DNA of 64,000 nt from Dermatemys mawii (GCA_007922305.1 ML677364.1:14117624-14181623); one strand, 5' to 3'. Counted from the stretch's first letter, positions 33,366 through 44,804 are shown. Notes: generated from the letters alone by a model not told the origin. Numbers and translations: made by a program.

Positions 33366-34026
33366 GGGGGCTAAGCTGTGATCCAATGAGAAAGAGCTGG
33401 TCCAGCTGCTGTGAAAAGTGGTGGCTCTGGCTTGCAAGAAGGTATTTCTGAGTACACCCCTCACCCAACCTCAGAAAGGGAGGGGATGCTGCTGGCACAA
33501 ATTGCCCGTGCATATTCAGCAAGGGGCTCCCTTGTGGGGGATTAAAATAATCAGCTAACTAGCTGCCAAGGGAAGCTGGTAGCTCTGAGCATTGAGGAGA
33601 AGGTGCTGCCTTGGCTAGGAGCACAGATGGAGTTAGGCGACAGACCACCCCTCTGTGACATGGTTACGGACAAGCAAACTCCACCAAGCCCCATGGCATG
33701 CCCACCCATATAGGATTTTCCACTGGGCCTCCAGCCCATAGGGCAGCCCTTCTACATACAAGGGAGCGCTGAGGGGAAAATGCAAAGCCCTGCTTCCCAC
33801 AAGCCCTGCAGGGAGGTTTCTCCATGGACTGGGTGCTTGCTTAGGAAGGTAAGCAGGGGGAACAGAGAGAGCTGACTTCTTTCTCCCTCCACAGGTGGGG
33901 AGCCTGCATGAAGTGCTGGTCACATCTGAGCACTTGGACCTGACAGACAAATGCAAAGAAACAGCTATGCTCCGGGGCCTTTTCATTGAAGGTTGTTGGG
34001 TTTTTGTTCTCTCCTTGAATCTCTTT

Positions 34027-34321
34027 GGCCTGGTCTACACTAGCGGGGAGGGTCAACCTAAGATATGCAACTTCAGCTGTGTGAATACCGTAGCTAAAGT
34101 CGATGCATCTTAGGTTGACTTACCTGCCGTCTTCACAGTGGCAGCAGTGGACAGTGGGCTCCCCCGTCAACTCTGCCTTGCACCTTTTGGCGAGCTGGAG
34201 TTACCGAGTCGACGGGAGTGCCTCTGGGGATCGATTTATCACGTACTGATGAGATGCGATAAATCGATCCCCAATATATCGATCTCTACATGTTGATCCA
34301 GCCAGTAGTGTAGACAAGGCC
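34027..34321. mobile_element. Harbinger MITE nested in the hAT transposon
   Basis: 295 bp with ends GGCCTGGTCTACACTAG and, inverted, GGCCTTGTCTACACTACTGG. Flanked by TTT on both sides (34024-34026 and 34322-34324), a 3-bp duplication as for PIF/Harbinger. The interior has GATCGATTTATC and its complement, forming a long imperfect hairpin. The family resembles the 'Chompy'-type MITEs reported from crocodilians; that name is from memory. Confidence 0.88.
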
Positions 34322-34819
34322 TTTATTAAACTTACTGAAACTTTATTTCTTCTCTTCAGATGAGCCAGGGGGGTAGAGACAGGCTCCAGTGTAACCAATC
34401 TTATCCCCACAATGTACAAGGGTGCTGCTCTCTTCATCTTTCCTAATAACCAGGAGGTGCCACAACTTATTGTGCTTCTCATTTAAAACGGCACTTATTG
34501 GTTGCAAGTGCAGAATTGTAAAAAAAGCTTATCATGTATGTCACGCATTTCTACAGCTCAGAAGTGTTTCCCATAGTCTACAGTCATAGCTAGTGCTCTT
34601 CTGTTTTCTCTTTTTATAATAAAAAATATATACCTAGCTAGGTAGCTAGCGTTAACAGTGAGTGACAAACCCAGGCCATCTAAAAGAAACCAAAAACGTA
34701 CAACTTCCATTCAGAATGGGAAAGTGAATTTCTGTTTGCAACAGTGAAAGATAAGTGTGTATGTCTATGTCACACAAGTATGTTGATAAGTAAAAAACGG
34801 GGAATTTAGAAAGACACCA

Positions 34820-35216
34820 CAAAACAATGCATACAAAATTCAAGGATCGTTTCCCCTTGAGTAGCACGCACCATACAAAGAAGGTTAATGAATTCAAGGC
34901 TATTTTGAAAGCTCAGTCACTTTTACTAAACCAGCAACAAAATGGAAGGCCTCCACTGAAGAATCATTTTACATTTGCAATCTGCTGGCAAAACACAAGA
35001 AATCATTTATGGATGGAGAAGTATTTAAAGAGGCAAGACTGTGGCAGTGGACTCCTTATCTAAAGACTTTAAAAACAAAGAGGGTATAATGATGGCGGCA
35101 ACCCAGAGCATATCACTTGGTGCTTCCACAGCAGCAAGATGGGTGGAATCTTTGTCCGGAAATGTCATTTGGCAGCAACAGCAGGATTCAAATGACTGTG
35201 AATGTTTTTCACTTCA
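34820..35216 (+). pseudogene. hAT transposase, N-terminal part (broken)
   Basis: Frame at about 34827-35060 reads KVNEFKAILKAQSLLLNQQQ. After a frameshift, 35041-35216 reads DSLSKDFKNKEGI, then SLGASTAARWVESLSG, then NDCECFSLH. This order is that of hAT transposases related to those that gave rise to ZBED- and GTF2IRD2-type host genes: the helical region before the catalytic core. The reading is cut at 35216 by the LTR-like insert exactly where the conserved 'FSLxxDES' block should continue. No BED zinc finger was found upstream. Confidence 0.75.
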
Positions 35217-36141
35217 TGCAGGGAGGCAGTGTGGGCCCCTGCTGACTTGGAGGGGAATAAGTCCTGCCAGACACCAGAGTGGGCGGAGCCTGAGCACGCC
35301 AAGTCCGCCCCCCAGAGGGTCAGGGGTCGCACAGGAAGTACAAGAGCTCCGCCTCAGAGCTCACTCGGGCAGCAGCCACGGGAGAGGCCAGACGCTGCAG
35401 GTGCAGCTCCTGCTGGAGGGTTGCCGAGCCTGCCCCTTGCCAGGGACACCAGGAGCTGCCGAGCCTGCCCCTCGCCCACGACCCCGAGGAGCCAATGGTA
35501 ATTGACCCTCCCCCGTCCCTGGAGGACACCGCTGGAAGCCAGGCACCTCCAGAGGGGGAGTGGGGAAGTAGCCCGGGGACAGCCGACCCAAGTCTGGCTG
35601 AAACAGAACCGGAGCCCATGTCAGTGTGTTGCGGCCAGGATCCCCACTGACACCACAGCAAGCCTGTGGCTGCTGCTAGGGCCCCGGCCCGGGATGCAGT
35701 GAAGTGGATGGGCCTGCGTCCCCCATGGCCACCCAGCGTCGGGGTGGCAGCCTCCCCCTTCCAGGCCCCTGACCTAGGGCTTGGGTTTACTGACTCTGCT
35801 TGTTTGTGTTTGCTCCGTCCCTGCCTGAGGGCCTGAGCCCTGAACTGCTGTTGTCCCGCCCTGACCTAGGGCCTAGGCTTAGTGACTGTATTTACTTGTG
35901 TTGTTCAGCCCCTGTCTGAGGGCCTGAGCTTAGACTCTTGGCTGCTCTGCCCTGACCTAGGGCCAGGGCCTGTGGGCTATATTACCGGAGGTTGCTCAGC
36001 CCCCTGCTGGACGGCGTGAGCCAGGACTCCAGCGGCCCAGCTGATTCCCCAAAAGAGGCCGCACAAGGACATAGGAAGGCGGTGTGGCTGCTGCTGACTT
36101 GGAGGAGGGGGAAAGCCCCGACAAACCCCCTCTACGCTACA
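35217..36141 (+). mobile_element. LTR-like GC-rich insertion in the hAT transposase
   Basis: 925 bp starting TGCAGGG and ending CGCTACA, flanked by CTTCA (35212-35216) and GTTCA (36142-36146), a near-perfect 5-bp duplication. The transposase reading resumes right after it. Contains three tandem units of about 90 bp (35770-36030). A word near the start, GTGTGGGCCCCTGCTGACTT, recurs near the end as GTGTGGCTGCTGCTGACTT. Best read as a solo LTR of a gypsy-like element, but the family is not certain. A low-complexity frame at 35041-35505 crosses the junction and is not a gene. Confidence 0.6.
35768..36040 (+). repeat. Three ~90-bp tandem repeats
   Basis: Each unit starts CCTGACCTAGGGC and contains a TGCTGGAC- or CTGAGGGC-type stretch followed by CTGAGC: at about 35768, 35858 and 35949. 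The first two are closer to each other than to the third. Confidence 0.75.
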
Positions 36142-37350
36142 GTTCAGTCAACATGACTGACAAACCCAGGAAATTGTTTTTGTTCAACTGCTTTTTAAAG
36201 ATGTAACAATTAAAGAGGACCTTCTCACTGTTTTGCCCCTTAAAGGAGAACAAGGGGTGAAGATATCTACAACAACTTCAAAAAGTATGGAATGATTTTT
36301 TTCAAGCTCAATCATTCCAATCTTTCATTCACTACAGATGGTGCACCCGCTATGCTTGGAGCACATGCAGGCTTTGTTGCATTTTGCAGAAATGATATAG
36401 ATTTTCTTTCATTTGTGAATTACCATTGTATAACCCATCAGCAAGCACTAGTAAGTAAAGTTAGAGACTTCTCACGTGTAATGAAAATCGTTGTCAGAAC
36501 TGTAAACTCAATTTGAGCAAGAACCGTCCAGCACCACTTGTTTAAATTCTCACTTGACAAAGTGGATGCTGCTTACAGTGAAGTGCTCCTCCATGCAGAT
36601 GTGAGGTGGTTAAACAGGGGGAAAGTCCTGCAAAGATGTTTGGATCTAATGACTGAAATCATCCTTACTGACATAATGTCCAAATTGAATGAGTTGAACA
36701 GTGAACTACAGGGAAAGGATAGAGACTTATCGCCTATGATCAGTACAGTGAATGTATTCGAATTGCAACTGGGTCTCTGGTCCTCCCAGTGAAAGGATAA
36801 AATCTGCAGCACTTCCTGAGTCTGGAGAAAATACTAGAAAAAAATGAAGATAAAGAAAAATGGTTCCACCCAGAAAAGTTCTGTGCACAGCTGACAAGAT
36901 TAGCAGGGGAATTCAACAGGTGACTTCAAGAATTAGACCTGATGGAGCTAATCGTCATTGTGTATCTCAAATTCATTCCTTCCAGCAGACATTAGTGGGT
37001 TGGCTCCGACATTCTATCAGGTGTTTGATTTACAAAGTAGTGGAATATGTATGGAGACAGTTACCGTGCAAAGTGACTTTGAGCTGAAAGCCAGATCAAG
37101 GGACAGTGATTTTGGAGGACTCATAAACCGAGAAAATCCTTTTATTGTCCTGTGCTTTAAAAGTGAAAGCTTACTTTGGTTCCACCTAATCTGTGTGAGA
37201 TTGCATTCTCACAACTGAAGATTATCAAGTCCAAGTATTGTACCTGCCTCACAGATGCTCATCTGTAGGACTGCATACGACTGGATATTTCAAATTACAA
37301 CCCGGATTTCAAGACACTGGCAGATAATGTGTCATCACAAGTGTCACACT
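36142..37350 (+). pseudogene. hAT transposase, catalytic and dimerisation part (broken)
   Basis: From 36142: VNMTDKPRKLFLF, then in another frame (36292-36516) FTTDGAPAMLGAHAGF and YHCITHQQAL, the CxxH motif of hAT enzymes. At 36538-36780: LLHADVRWLNRGKVLQR (the RW motif, about 36604-36609) and LNELNSELQGKDRDL, the helical insertion. At about 37185-37350: AFSQLKIIKSKYC, LTDAHL, ISNYNPDFKTLADN, the C-terminal hAT dimerisation region, ending VSH then stop. At least four frame changes and several stops. The family cuts and pastes DNA with a DDE RNase-H fold; this copy is dead. Confidence 0.85.
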
Positions 37351-37528
37351 GAGACTCAGTAAGTAGGGAAAATGTATAATTATGTATATTAAGCACTTGA
37401 TCTCAGCTTTATATAACATAATAAACTTATTTCTACATTTTCTTTGAGGTAGATCCTGGGTTGCACTTAATTTTTTTTTTAAAAAAGTGATCTTGTGATT
37501 AAAAAGGTTGGAGACCGCTGGTCTAAAT

Positions 37529-38292
37529 AAATGACATTGGGACTCACTGCACACAGCAGGTCGCAATCAGTCATGGCACAAATAATCAGGGTTTTCATCA
37601 AACAGACTATTCCCAGTTTTCTGTTCTTTTCCCCTATATTTATTTTCACTTTGAGGGATATATTTTGCCCAGTAAAAATATGACCGCTCTTCTGAGCTGT
37701 ACAGCATGACCAAGATAAAACCAAGTTAAATATTTTGGCTCTACATGTCTACTATGAATGAACAGCTGTTCACTTTCTTCAATATTAATACTACTTGGGG
37801 CAGTCATTCTTTAGTATTAATACCACTTAATAAATAAATTAACAAATAGATTCACATATACAGTATATAGTCTGGATGCACTGACTTCAGTAAGCTAACA
37901 AATTCAGGCCCTAAATCAGGGACCATGGCATCTTAAGAAATCTGCAGGTAGATAACAGGTAGAGAGACTATAGCCAAATCACCAAATTCCAAATCCTTTA
38001 TATATTAAAAAAACCTCACACTAGCAGCTACCTTAATTTATGACTCCTATTCAACATTTGCTCTGATATGTTATTTAGCACTTTTTATTGGAGGTATACA
38101 TTTGACTTCATTTTCATGTGCCAATTTGGATTTTACCAGCTGTTGGGAAATCTGCCCTCCTCTGCTTCCTGTTTAGCAGTACTCCAAAACTCCTTCCTCG
38201 TTTTCTGTATAGTTCTTGTGTGTGGCTGGATTAATATTCTGAACTCATGGAGACTCCTTTTCATCCTTTTCAGGGGACTTATACAAGATCTT
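37529..38292. other. AT-rich single-copy spacer
   Basis: A 77-codon frame at 38068-38301 is rich in Phe/Leu/Ile and reads like a chance hydrophobic frame. Its 3' end enters the inverted repeat. No recognised feature. Confidence 0.35.
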
Positions 38293-38399
38293 CATGCTTA
38301 GTCTGAACATTCTCCTCACAGCTGGTGTTGCCAAACACAGCACACCCGCAAGAAATTTCAGCTTTATAGAATTTACACTTTTAACTTCCTAAGAAATTC
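38293..38399 (+). repeat. Left arm of a perfect 107-bp inverted repeat
   Basis: Starts CATGCTTAGTCTGAACATTC, ends ACTTCCTAAGAAATTC. It is the exact reverse complement of 38891-38997 over all 107 positions, by direct comparison. Similarity stops abruptly on both sides. Confidence 0.97.
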
Positions 38400-38890
38400 C
38401 ACACAGCACTTTTCAGGCCTGAGTTTCAGAAGCACTACACACCCAAAACTCCTACTGAAGTCAATGGGAGCTGTATGTGCTCAGCACATCTGGCACTCAC
38501 TCAGTAAAATCTGGACATCTGAACTCCCTTATAAGACTGGACACTATGTCACAATCCCCTCTTTGCTGCTTCTGTAGCCACCGCAGGATGCTGTGTTCTG
38601 CAAGAGAGATTTTAGGCTACTAGTTTTTATGCAGCAGTTGACCTTCTTCTCCTCTTACTCAGTTTCTCCTCTTCACTGCTCTTACTCCCCTCCAGCTTCT
38701 TCCTCTCACTAGCAGCCCAGCACTAGGTCTGGACACAGGGTACAAGGGTCGTGGCACATGCCCTGTTGTCTACTTGGACAAATGCACACCCCTAATTAAA
38801 TGCTGAGTTTCTGATCCCCTTGGTGGAGGTGATGGCTGACTGGGAATAAATCTCTTGTAGGGCAGAAAACTCTACTTTGTAATTTGCATT
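38400..38890. other. 491-bp spacer of the inverted repeat
   Basis: Holds an ancient palindromic repeat (38416-38520) and a pyrimidine-rich stretch (38645-38715). No transposase, no RNA gene. A short AATTAAATGCTGAG region precedes the right arm. Confidence 0.6.
38416..38520. repeat. Ancient palindromic repeat
   Basis: CCTGAGTTTCAGAAGCACTA, then CTCCTACTGAAGTCAATGGG, then GTGCTCAGCACATCTGG: the 'agtcaatgggag' centre with partly complementary arms, a type repeated across amniote genomes. Confidence 0.6.
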
Positions 38891-38997
38891 GAATTTCTTA
38901 GGAAGTTAAAAGTGTAAATTCTATAAAGCTGAAATTTCTTGCGGGTGTGCTGTGTTTGGCAACACCAGCTGTGAGGAGAATGTTCAGACTAAGCATG
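38891..38997 (-). repeat. Right arm of the perfect 107-bp inverted repeat
   Basis: GAATTTCTTAGGAAGTTAAA ... GTTCAGACTAAGCATG. No mismatch with the left arm. The bases beyond (CCAACTC here, TT outside the other arm) are unrelated, and no target duplication flanks the pair. Confidence 0.97.
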
Positions 38998-39969
38998 CCA
39001 ACTCTCAGGATTTATTAGTGAGCAATGGGATTTTGGTTGGGGCTGGAGCCAGTCTCATCATGACATAAGAAGCTTTAGCCCTTTAGGGAACTAGAAACAT
39101 CTGATGCCCACCACCCAGTTCCACACTGGATAGCTAATCTCCCCTAGCACTTGCAGCATCATGGCTATGCTTCTGTTTTTAGTGTGGTAACTCCATCAAA
39201 GTCAGCATAGGTATGTCTCATCAAGGGGGAAATTATACCTCCATCTCCAGTGTAGAAAGAGGAAGATTTCTAAAATAAGCGAATGAAAATCTCTAAAATG
39301 GATCCCTTTTCTTCCTCCTTCTTTGAGGCAGAATCCTCTGAGTCTACCATGGAAACTCAGATTCTTGTCCAAAACTTTCCTTTCTGTGGACATTGATACA
39401 CTGACCCTGAAAGTTCACTGAGTCCTAACTATTCAATGTCCCTGCTTAAACTCCAGCTGCCCCTCCCCAAGGAACGGAAAAGGATCTCCTTTCCCTGCAA
39501 TTAGCTCCTCCAGGGAGTCAAGGACTGGGGAGCGGCATACATTATTGTATGAAAAAGTCAACCCCAAACATTTTCTCTATCCTGTACAAAAATTCCAAAT
39601 AGACTGTTACGCCAGTAGAGGGTGTTATTGCTCCTTAAGAGCTAGTGGCCAAAAAGTTCAGTGCAGTGCAGCATAGACTGCTAGTAGCACTTTGATGATG
39701 CCTTGAATCAACCTGTTATGCAACAGAGACTCCGACTGCTAATTGGTTTAGCACTGTGAAATTCCAGCAATGGGACAGCCTCGAGATGAGACAATCGGAG
39801 AACAAAGCTGAGGCCAAATTAGCAGAGAGCAGTAAAAGGGTATGAGGAGAAAAAACAAAACAAACAGTGACAGGAAAAGTGAGTCAGGAAGGGAGAGAAT
39901 GACAAAAAATAAAGACGGAATTCCAGAGCTTAAGTGGAAAGTTAAAGAGGAAAACTATTTAATGTGGGT
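38998..39969. other. Single-copy spacer
   Basis: Nothing recognised apart from an A-rich stretch near 39850-39910. Confidence 0.4.
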
Positions 39970-40054
39970 GAGGTTCTTTGGCCTGGAATATGCAGGAGGA
40001 CTGACTAGATGACCATGGCAGTCCCTTTTGACCTTGAAGTCTATGAGCCTATGT
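39970..40054 (+). repeat. CR1 LINE 3' tail
   Basis: GACTGACTAGATGACCATGG, CAGTCCCTTTTGACC and AAGTCTATGAGCCTATG, the CR1 3' end in sense orientation with a degenerate terminal ATTCTATG repeat. Only the last 85 bp remain. Confidence 0.8.
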
Positions 40055-40269
40055 AGCTTGATCAGCTACATGCACTACATTTGATTAAACTCTGTAAAAT
40101 TGATATAAGCAACAGTGAATGAATATGCAAAGAAAAGAGCTATGAATATTTGTTAGAATTAAAACAATTCAACATGGGCTTGAAAGGGTATTAAGCAGTG
40201 CAATGGTCCTTGTTCTGGCCTTCTCTATACATGTGTGCGTTCCACCCAAAATAAAGAGACAAACTAGCT

Positions 40270-40490
40270 CACTGCAAATAATATTACCTAGCTCTTACAA
40301 AGCATTTTCATCAGTTGATCTCAAAACACTTTACAAAGGAGATCAGTATCTTTTTTTCTACGTTTTTACAATAGAGAGGTAAAGTGACTTGGCTAAGGAC
40401 ACTCAGCACGGCAGCAGCAGAGCTGGGAATAGAATCTAGGTCTCCTGAGGCCAAGGTTAGTGCTCACTCCACAAGGCTAACCAGAGAGGG
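40270..40490 (-). repeat. MIR-type SINE
   Basis: ACAAAGCATTTTCATCAG, then ATAGAGAGGTAAAGTGACTT, GGCTAAGGACACTCAGCACG, GCAGAGCTGGGAATAGAATC and TAGGTCTCCTGAGGCC. This is the complement of nearly the whole MIR core and tRNA-like head. Better preserved than the other MIR copies here. Confidence 0.85.
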
Positions 40491-40969
40491 TGATTAGATT
40501 AGTCCAATACAAAACATTGTCCTTTTTAAATAACACCATTTTATCTTGCTCCATGTAAACAAAGGAAAGGAGTTGGGAGTTGATTTTATTAAAGACATGT
40601 TTCATTGCACACACATTTTGAACACATGTTTAATGGAAATATTTTAATACATGTTTTAGAACATTGTTCAGTTAAAAAAATGCCCAGAGTAGGACTGTGA
40701 CTTTCCTTTACATCAAGTAGAAGAGTAAGGGGGTGCCAAGTGCCATTTAACTTGACTGCATTGGCTACCTTCATGATGCATCATAGTGGAGGTAAAGGGA
40801 TAAGAGTAGCTTTTGTAGGGCTGCTCATTCCCCTGCCACATAGGGGAATGAGCAGAGCCTTGGGTCCACCCACAACATACCAGCCAGGAGAGCAGGAGCA
40901 ATGGGGAAACCAAAAAGTGAATTATATCACAGGTCTCACCTTGGTTTAGCCTTGGGGCAGCACAACTGT
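40491..40969. other. Single-copy spacer
   Basis: Contains a palindrome CATTCCCCTGCCACATAGGGGAATG (about 40828-40852). Nothing else recognised. Confidence 0.4.
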
Positions 40970-41065
40970 GCACTGCCCAAGAAGAGCTCTGTATAGCTTC
41001 AAAATGTATCTTTCTCACCGACAGAAGCTGGTCCAATAAAGGATATTACCTCACCCACTTTTGTC
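40970..41065 (+). repeat. Penelope-type 3' tail fragment
   Basis: AAGAGCTCTGTATAGCTTCA, then CCGACAGAAGCTGGTCCAAT and AAAGGATATTACCTCACCCA, a 3' end shared by many reptile Penelope-like copies. Only the tail survives. The family name is from memory. Confidence 0.6.
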
Positions 41066-42279
41066 TCCATTCAAGGTGTATATTGTAATGATACACTCTA
41101 GCTCTAATTCTTGTCTAGAATGAGTGGTACCTTTTCATAATGTGGCCAGAAGAGGGGGTCTGTTCAGAGAGAAATGTCACAGCTACCGTATCTGAAAGAG
41201 AAGACTGTTTTTTTCTTATTATACAAAATTACATAAACGCTCCATCAGGATAAATTCCTTTGCCATGTGATAGCAAAGTAGGTTCAAACTGTATTTCTTT
41301 TTAATCATATCACACCACATATCACACTGACTTTTTCAAACTCGGACGTTACACTGGTAACCATCTGGGGTCAGGAAAATTCCCTCCCTCCCCCAACCCA
41401 TAATGTGCCACAGCTGGTCAGATGCACTATGGGTGAGGAGTTTTGTTTATTTGTCTGTGTTCTTCTTTCTTGTGAAACATCTAGTGTTAACTACTGTCAG
41501 AGACAGAATAACAGAGTAAATGATGGGATATTGTTCTTTTTCACAGTGGCAGTTCCTATGTGACTGTGTTGTTATGTTTGAGGCTGCAACTCAATTTAAC
41601 ACATCAAAAGTGTCACCTGTCATGGACACAACATATAATCCCTAATGTGCAAGCTGCTATAGCCTGGGTCTTCTCTTCTACACTCGTGTACTGGGTTCAA
41701 AATAGACCCAGTAGCACAAAGGATGAAAAAGCTGTGACAAGAAAAAATCATTGTCTTTCTAGCACTCTGCAGTGAATTTTTAATGCTTTCCTTCCTTTAT
41801 ATTAAGTGGCATTTACATTATTTCAGGTAGCTGAGTATAAAGCTTTCCCAGGAGCCCTTTGTGTTGGTGTTTCCTTTGCACTTCAAGAGAAAAGACATGC
41901 AGCAGTATCTCCTATCCTATTCTAGACAAGAAGAGCTGAGGCAGAGAGGCCACTGCTTTGTTATTAAAGGAAAAAAATTACTTTGGAACTGCTTTGAACT
42001 GTGTCTGATAAAAAAAATTAAAACCATAAGCTAATGTCAGCTGGTATTTGTCAGCTCGAATTGTGTAGCACCAGTGTTCTGGAGGCTAATATACTGTAGA
42101 TGACTCTGATAATTAATTCTCACGGGAAACCTACTTACATCTGGGAACAGTGACACTTGTTCTCCAAAAGGAAGAAGGTGTAATTTTCCTTTATGAATCC
42201 CCTGGTGGTACAGGTCAATCTTGCAAATTAGTGCATCGGTGAAATAAACAAAATTTTAAATTACAAGTGTAATCTCTTC
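41066..42279. other. Mostly single-copy region
   Basis: A short LINE-like trace at 41339-41430 (CATCTGGGGTCAGGAAAATT, CCACAGCTGGTCAGATGC) resembles reptile CR1/L3 sequence. Otherwise no feature. Confidence 0.35.
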
Positions 42280-42725
42280 ACTGTATTTTGAATCCAAGTT
42301 TTAAAAACAGAAATCAAGTTCCCACAAGCTTTTAAAATAGATCCTTTTAAAAACATTGTAATGATTTATTTTTCTTGTAACAGGACTTGATATTACACAG
42401 CAATTGCAGGATTCACTATGAAAATACTGCAGTTGCTGAATGTACAGGAAGCCAAGAAGATTATTATGGGATCTGTGCAAATATAGAGCCTTTGTTATGA
42501 AATCCTGTGCAATCACTTGGTTTAGAGTTTCCTTACCAAATGAAATGCAGCCCAGCTTTGTCGAAATGTTCAAGGAGATTATGAAACTTGGGTGCAGTTT
42601 TGAATGAAGTGTGCAGCCAAATAAACTTGGTGGTTTCAGAAATTCAAGGGAAATGAAACCGTGCAAATTGAAACAGGCAGAAAGGTCTTTATGTGCCCAC
42701 CATGATAAAAACCTCAAAATGTAAC
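42280..42725. other. Candidate conserved non-coding element
   Basis: Non-repetitive, with balanced composition and words such as CACAGCAATTGCAGG, GAAATCCTGTGCAATCACTT and AATGAAATGCAGCCC. A 138-codon minus-strand frame (42301-42717) is the longest outside repeats, but it has no domain, is Phe/Leu/Ser-rich, and lacks exon-like splice limits. Regulatory DNA is a guess from texture. Confidence 0.25.
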
Positions 42726-44804
42726 CCTCTATAGCAAAAAAAAGAAGGTCCTTGATCCCTAGTTAGCAGCCAAATGTGCCTTCATGTCCCTTAACAAAAA
42801 CAAAGAGAGTTTGAATCAGACTCCAAATCAGTTTCCAGATCCTAGCCATCTGACCACCCCGGCTGCTGTGGCTCATTGGGCATCTCAAGTAACATACATT
42901 AAGAGTTACATACTTTGAGAGAACTGGGAGAACTGCATATCGGTGCAGAGCAGACAGGAACTGAAGGCCGTCTGTGGAGGGACTGCTGGTGAAGAGCAAG
43001 GCTTCCAGAAGCTCCTCTGCAGAAGCAGTGGACCAACTCATTTGGAAAGTGGCTACGTTCGTAGTGCTTCAGGGGGTAACTGGCGTCATACTAAGTCAAA
43101 TATTGAGTTCCTGGTATATGATTAGAAGGGGATGGTGAAAGAGTGATCATTCCTGGGCTCAATGCATTCCAATTACCCATGTTCCAGAAGGAAGAGGAGA
43201 GAGAGAGCTCTTACAGGTGATAATTCGCTACAAATCAGGATTTGATCTAGATCCCCTGCAGGATCTAGAGGGGAGAGAGCTAGTTCTCTCGATCCAGCAG
43301 AAGAGAGCCTGCTACTGAAGACCCAAGTCCTTCTCCTTGTAGGTCACCATCTTCTTCCTCTCTGCCACTATCATCTCATTCTCCTTTGTCCCTGGGGGGA
43401 CACTTTTTCTTACTCTCCAGTTCAGTGCTCCTCTGCAGATTTCTCAATATCAGCAATTGGTCATGTTCCCTGAAGAAGGAAACAGAATGAAGCAGCTGTA
43501 GCTATAGTTGCTCCTTTTCCTCCTCATGCAGAGAAAACTGAGGCTGAAGGCAAAGCACTTCTCAGCAGTTCTTTGGAGCCAGTAGCTGCTGGGGTGATGG
43601 GCAACGGATGGGTGATGCAGCACAGACAATATCCCGCAACTGCCTGTGATAGAGGTGGTCCTGTAGGTCCAAAAGTGCCCTTCTTGTCATGAGCCTCCCA
43701 TAGAAGTGACAAGTCACCTGCATAAGCTTCCCTGCTATCACCCCAAAATTCTGCCACATGGTAGAGCAATAACTCCTGGTGCATTCCCTCTCCTGCTGTT
43801 TCTGCAGCAACCACTCCTCCATCTGTCCTGCAGCTCCCTCTACATTCCATGCTTTCTCAGAAGAATCTTCCAGACCTCACTGACCTTCTGTCACCCCAGT
43901 AGCCACTGGGAAAAAAAATCCTTTTTTCGAAAGGAAACACTGAGGCGACTGTCCACTTTGATACATCTCTTGCAGGGCAGAAGCAGAAAAGACAATTTAA
44001 AAAAAGCCATGTACCTTAGGAACAGAGCAAAAAGTCTAGACCAGAATTTTTATTAACTCCAGAATTTAGTTGGTGGAAGAATATTAATCAAATAATTACC
44101 TGAATATCACATTATTTTTAAAATAAATTTAAATTATTTTATTAATCCACCAAACAGTAGGGATGGTAACTTGATAAATATACTTCCAAATAATTTGAGA
44201 AAATGTTGCTGTGTTTTTCATAAATTATTCCATCACTCTTTTCCTATTTGCCCATCTCTACATCTGAACATACTCCTGAACTGATTGTCTGTTACTACAA
44301 TTCTAGAATTTAAGAAAAGTTGGTTATTTTTTGTTTCATTAAATCTGCAGTCAGAACCTTGCTCAGTGTGTTTTCTGTTAATCTTGCTTATCGCTGAATT
44401 TCTACAAAGTAATTTTCATATCTAATGCCTTTGAAGACTGACACTTTACCATTTACTGGGAAAATGCATTTTAAAAGGACCACTTTTTGCTATGGGGGAA
44501 GAAATTACTATTAGGAGAAGAGAAGTATCTGATTACAAATGTTCACTCTTTTGTGTTTTACTGCTGGGAGTTGGAACCACCCACTAACTGTCAGCAAAGA
44601 TACAATTATGCATCTGATATACTGAACAGAACTAACTAGTAATGGCTGCTTTATAACCAGCTCTGAGGAGCTGCAGAAAGCTAGTCTGGGATCTCTCACT
44701 TTTGAAAGGACTGGGGAGAATGTCTTCTTTAAATTAGCCCACAATTTTTATCCACCTCCAAAAGCGTAGTTTTCTGTGGCTCGGTCCAATTCCCATTGAA
44801 GTCT
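42726..44804. other. Single-copy region
   Basis: Minus-strand frames at 43524-43850 overlap in two phases without known domain; I considered a retroelement relic but could not support it. AT-rich after 44050. Confidence 0.35.

Larger units (their letters stand above)
32308..37520 (+). mobile_element. Degenerate autonomous-type hAT transposon with nested insertions
   Basis: The left end CAGTGGTCACCAAC and, read inward from the right, CAGCGGTCTCCAAC pair as hAT TIRs. The flanks GTTTTGAT (32300-32307) and GTCTAAAT (37521-37528) agree at 5 of 8 positions, as an old 8-bp duplication might. Between them, on the plus strand, lie a GC-rich 5' part with a minisatellite (32885-33365), a Harbinger MITE, the N-terminal part of a hAT transposase, a 925-bp LTR-like insert, and the rest of the transposase down to the dimerisation region. 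Without the two inserts it is about 4.0 kb. That the two TIRs belong to one element is inferred from their match and from the transposase between them. Confidence 0.72.

Noticed and set aside
35041..35505. 154-codon plus-strand frame
   Set aside because: A chimera: its first part is hAT transposase and its second part is the LTR-like insert. It is not a gene.
43524..43850. Two overlapping minus-strand frames that looked like a coiled-coil or Myb-type accessory protein of a DNA transposon
   Set aside because: No motif could be matched with confidence and no TIRs were found around it.
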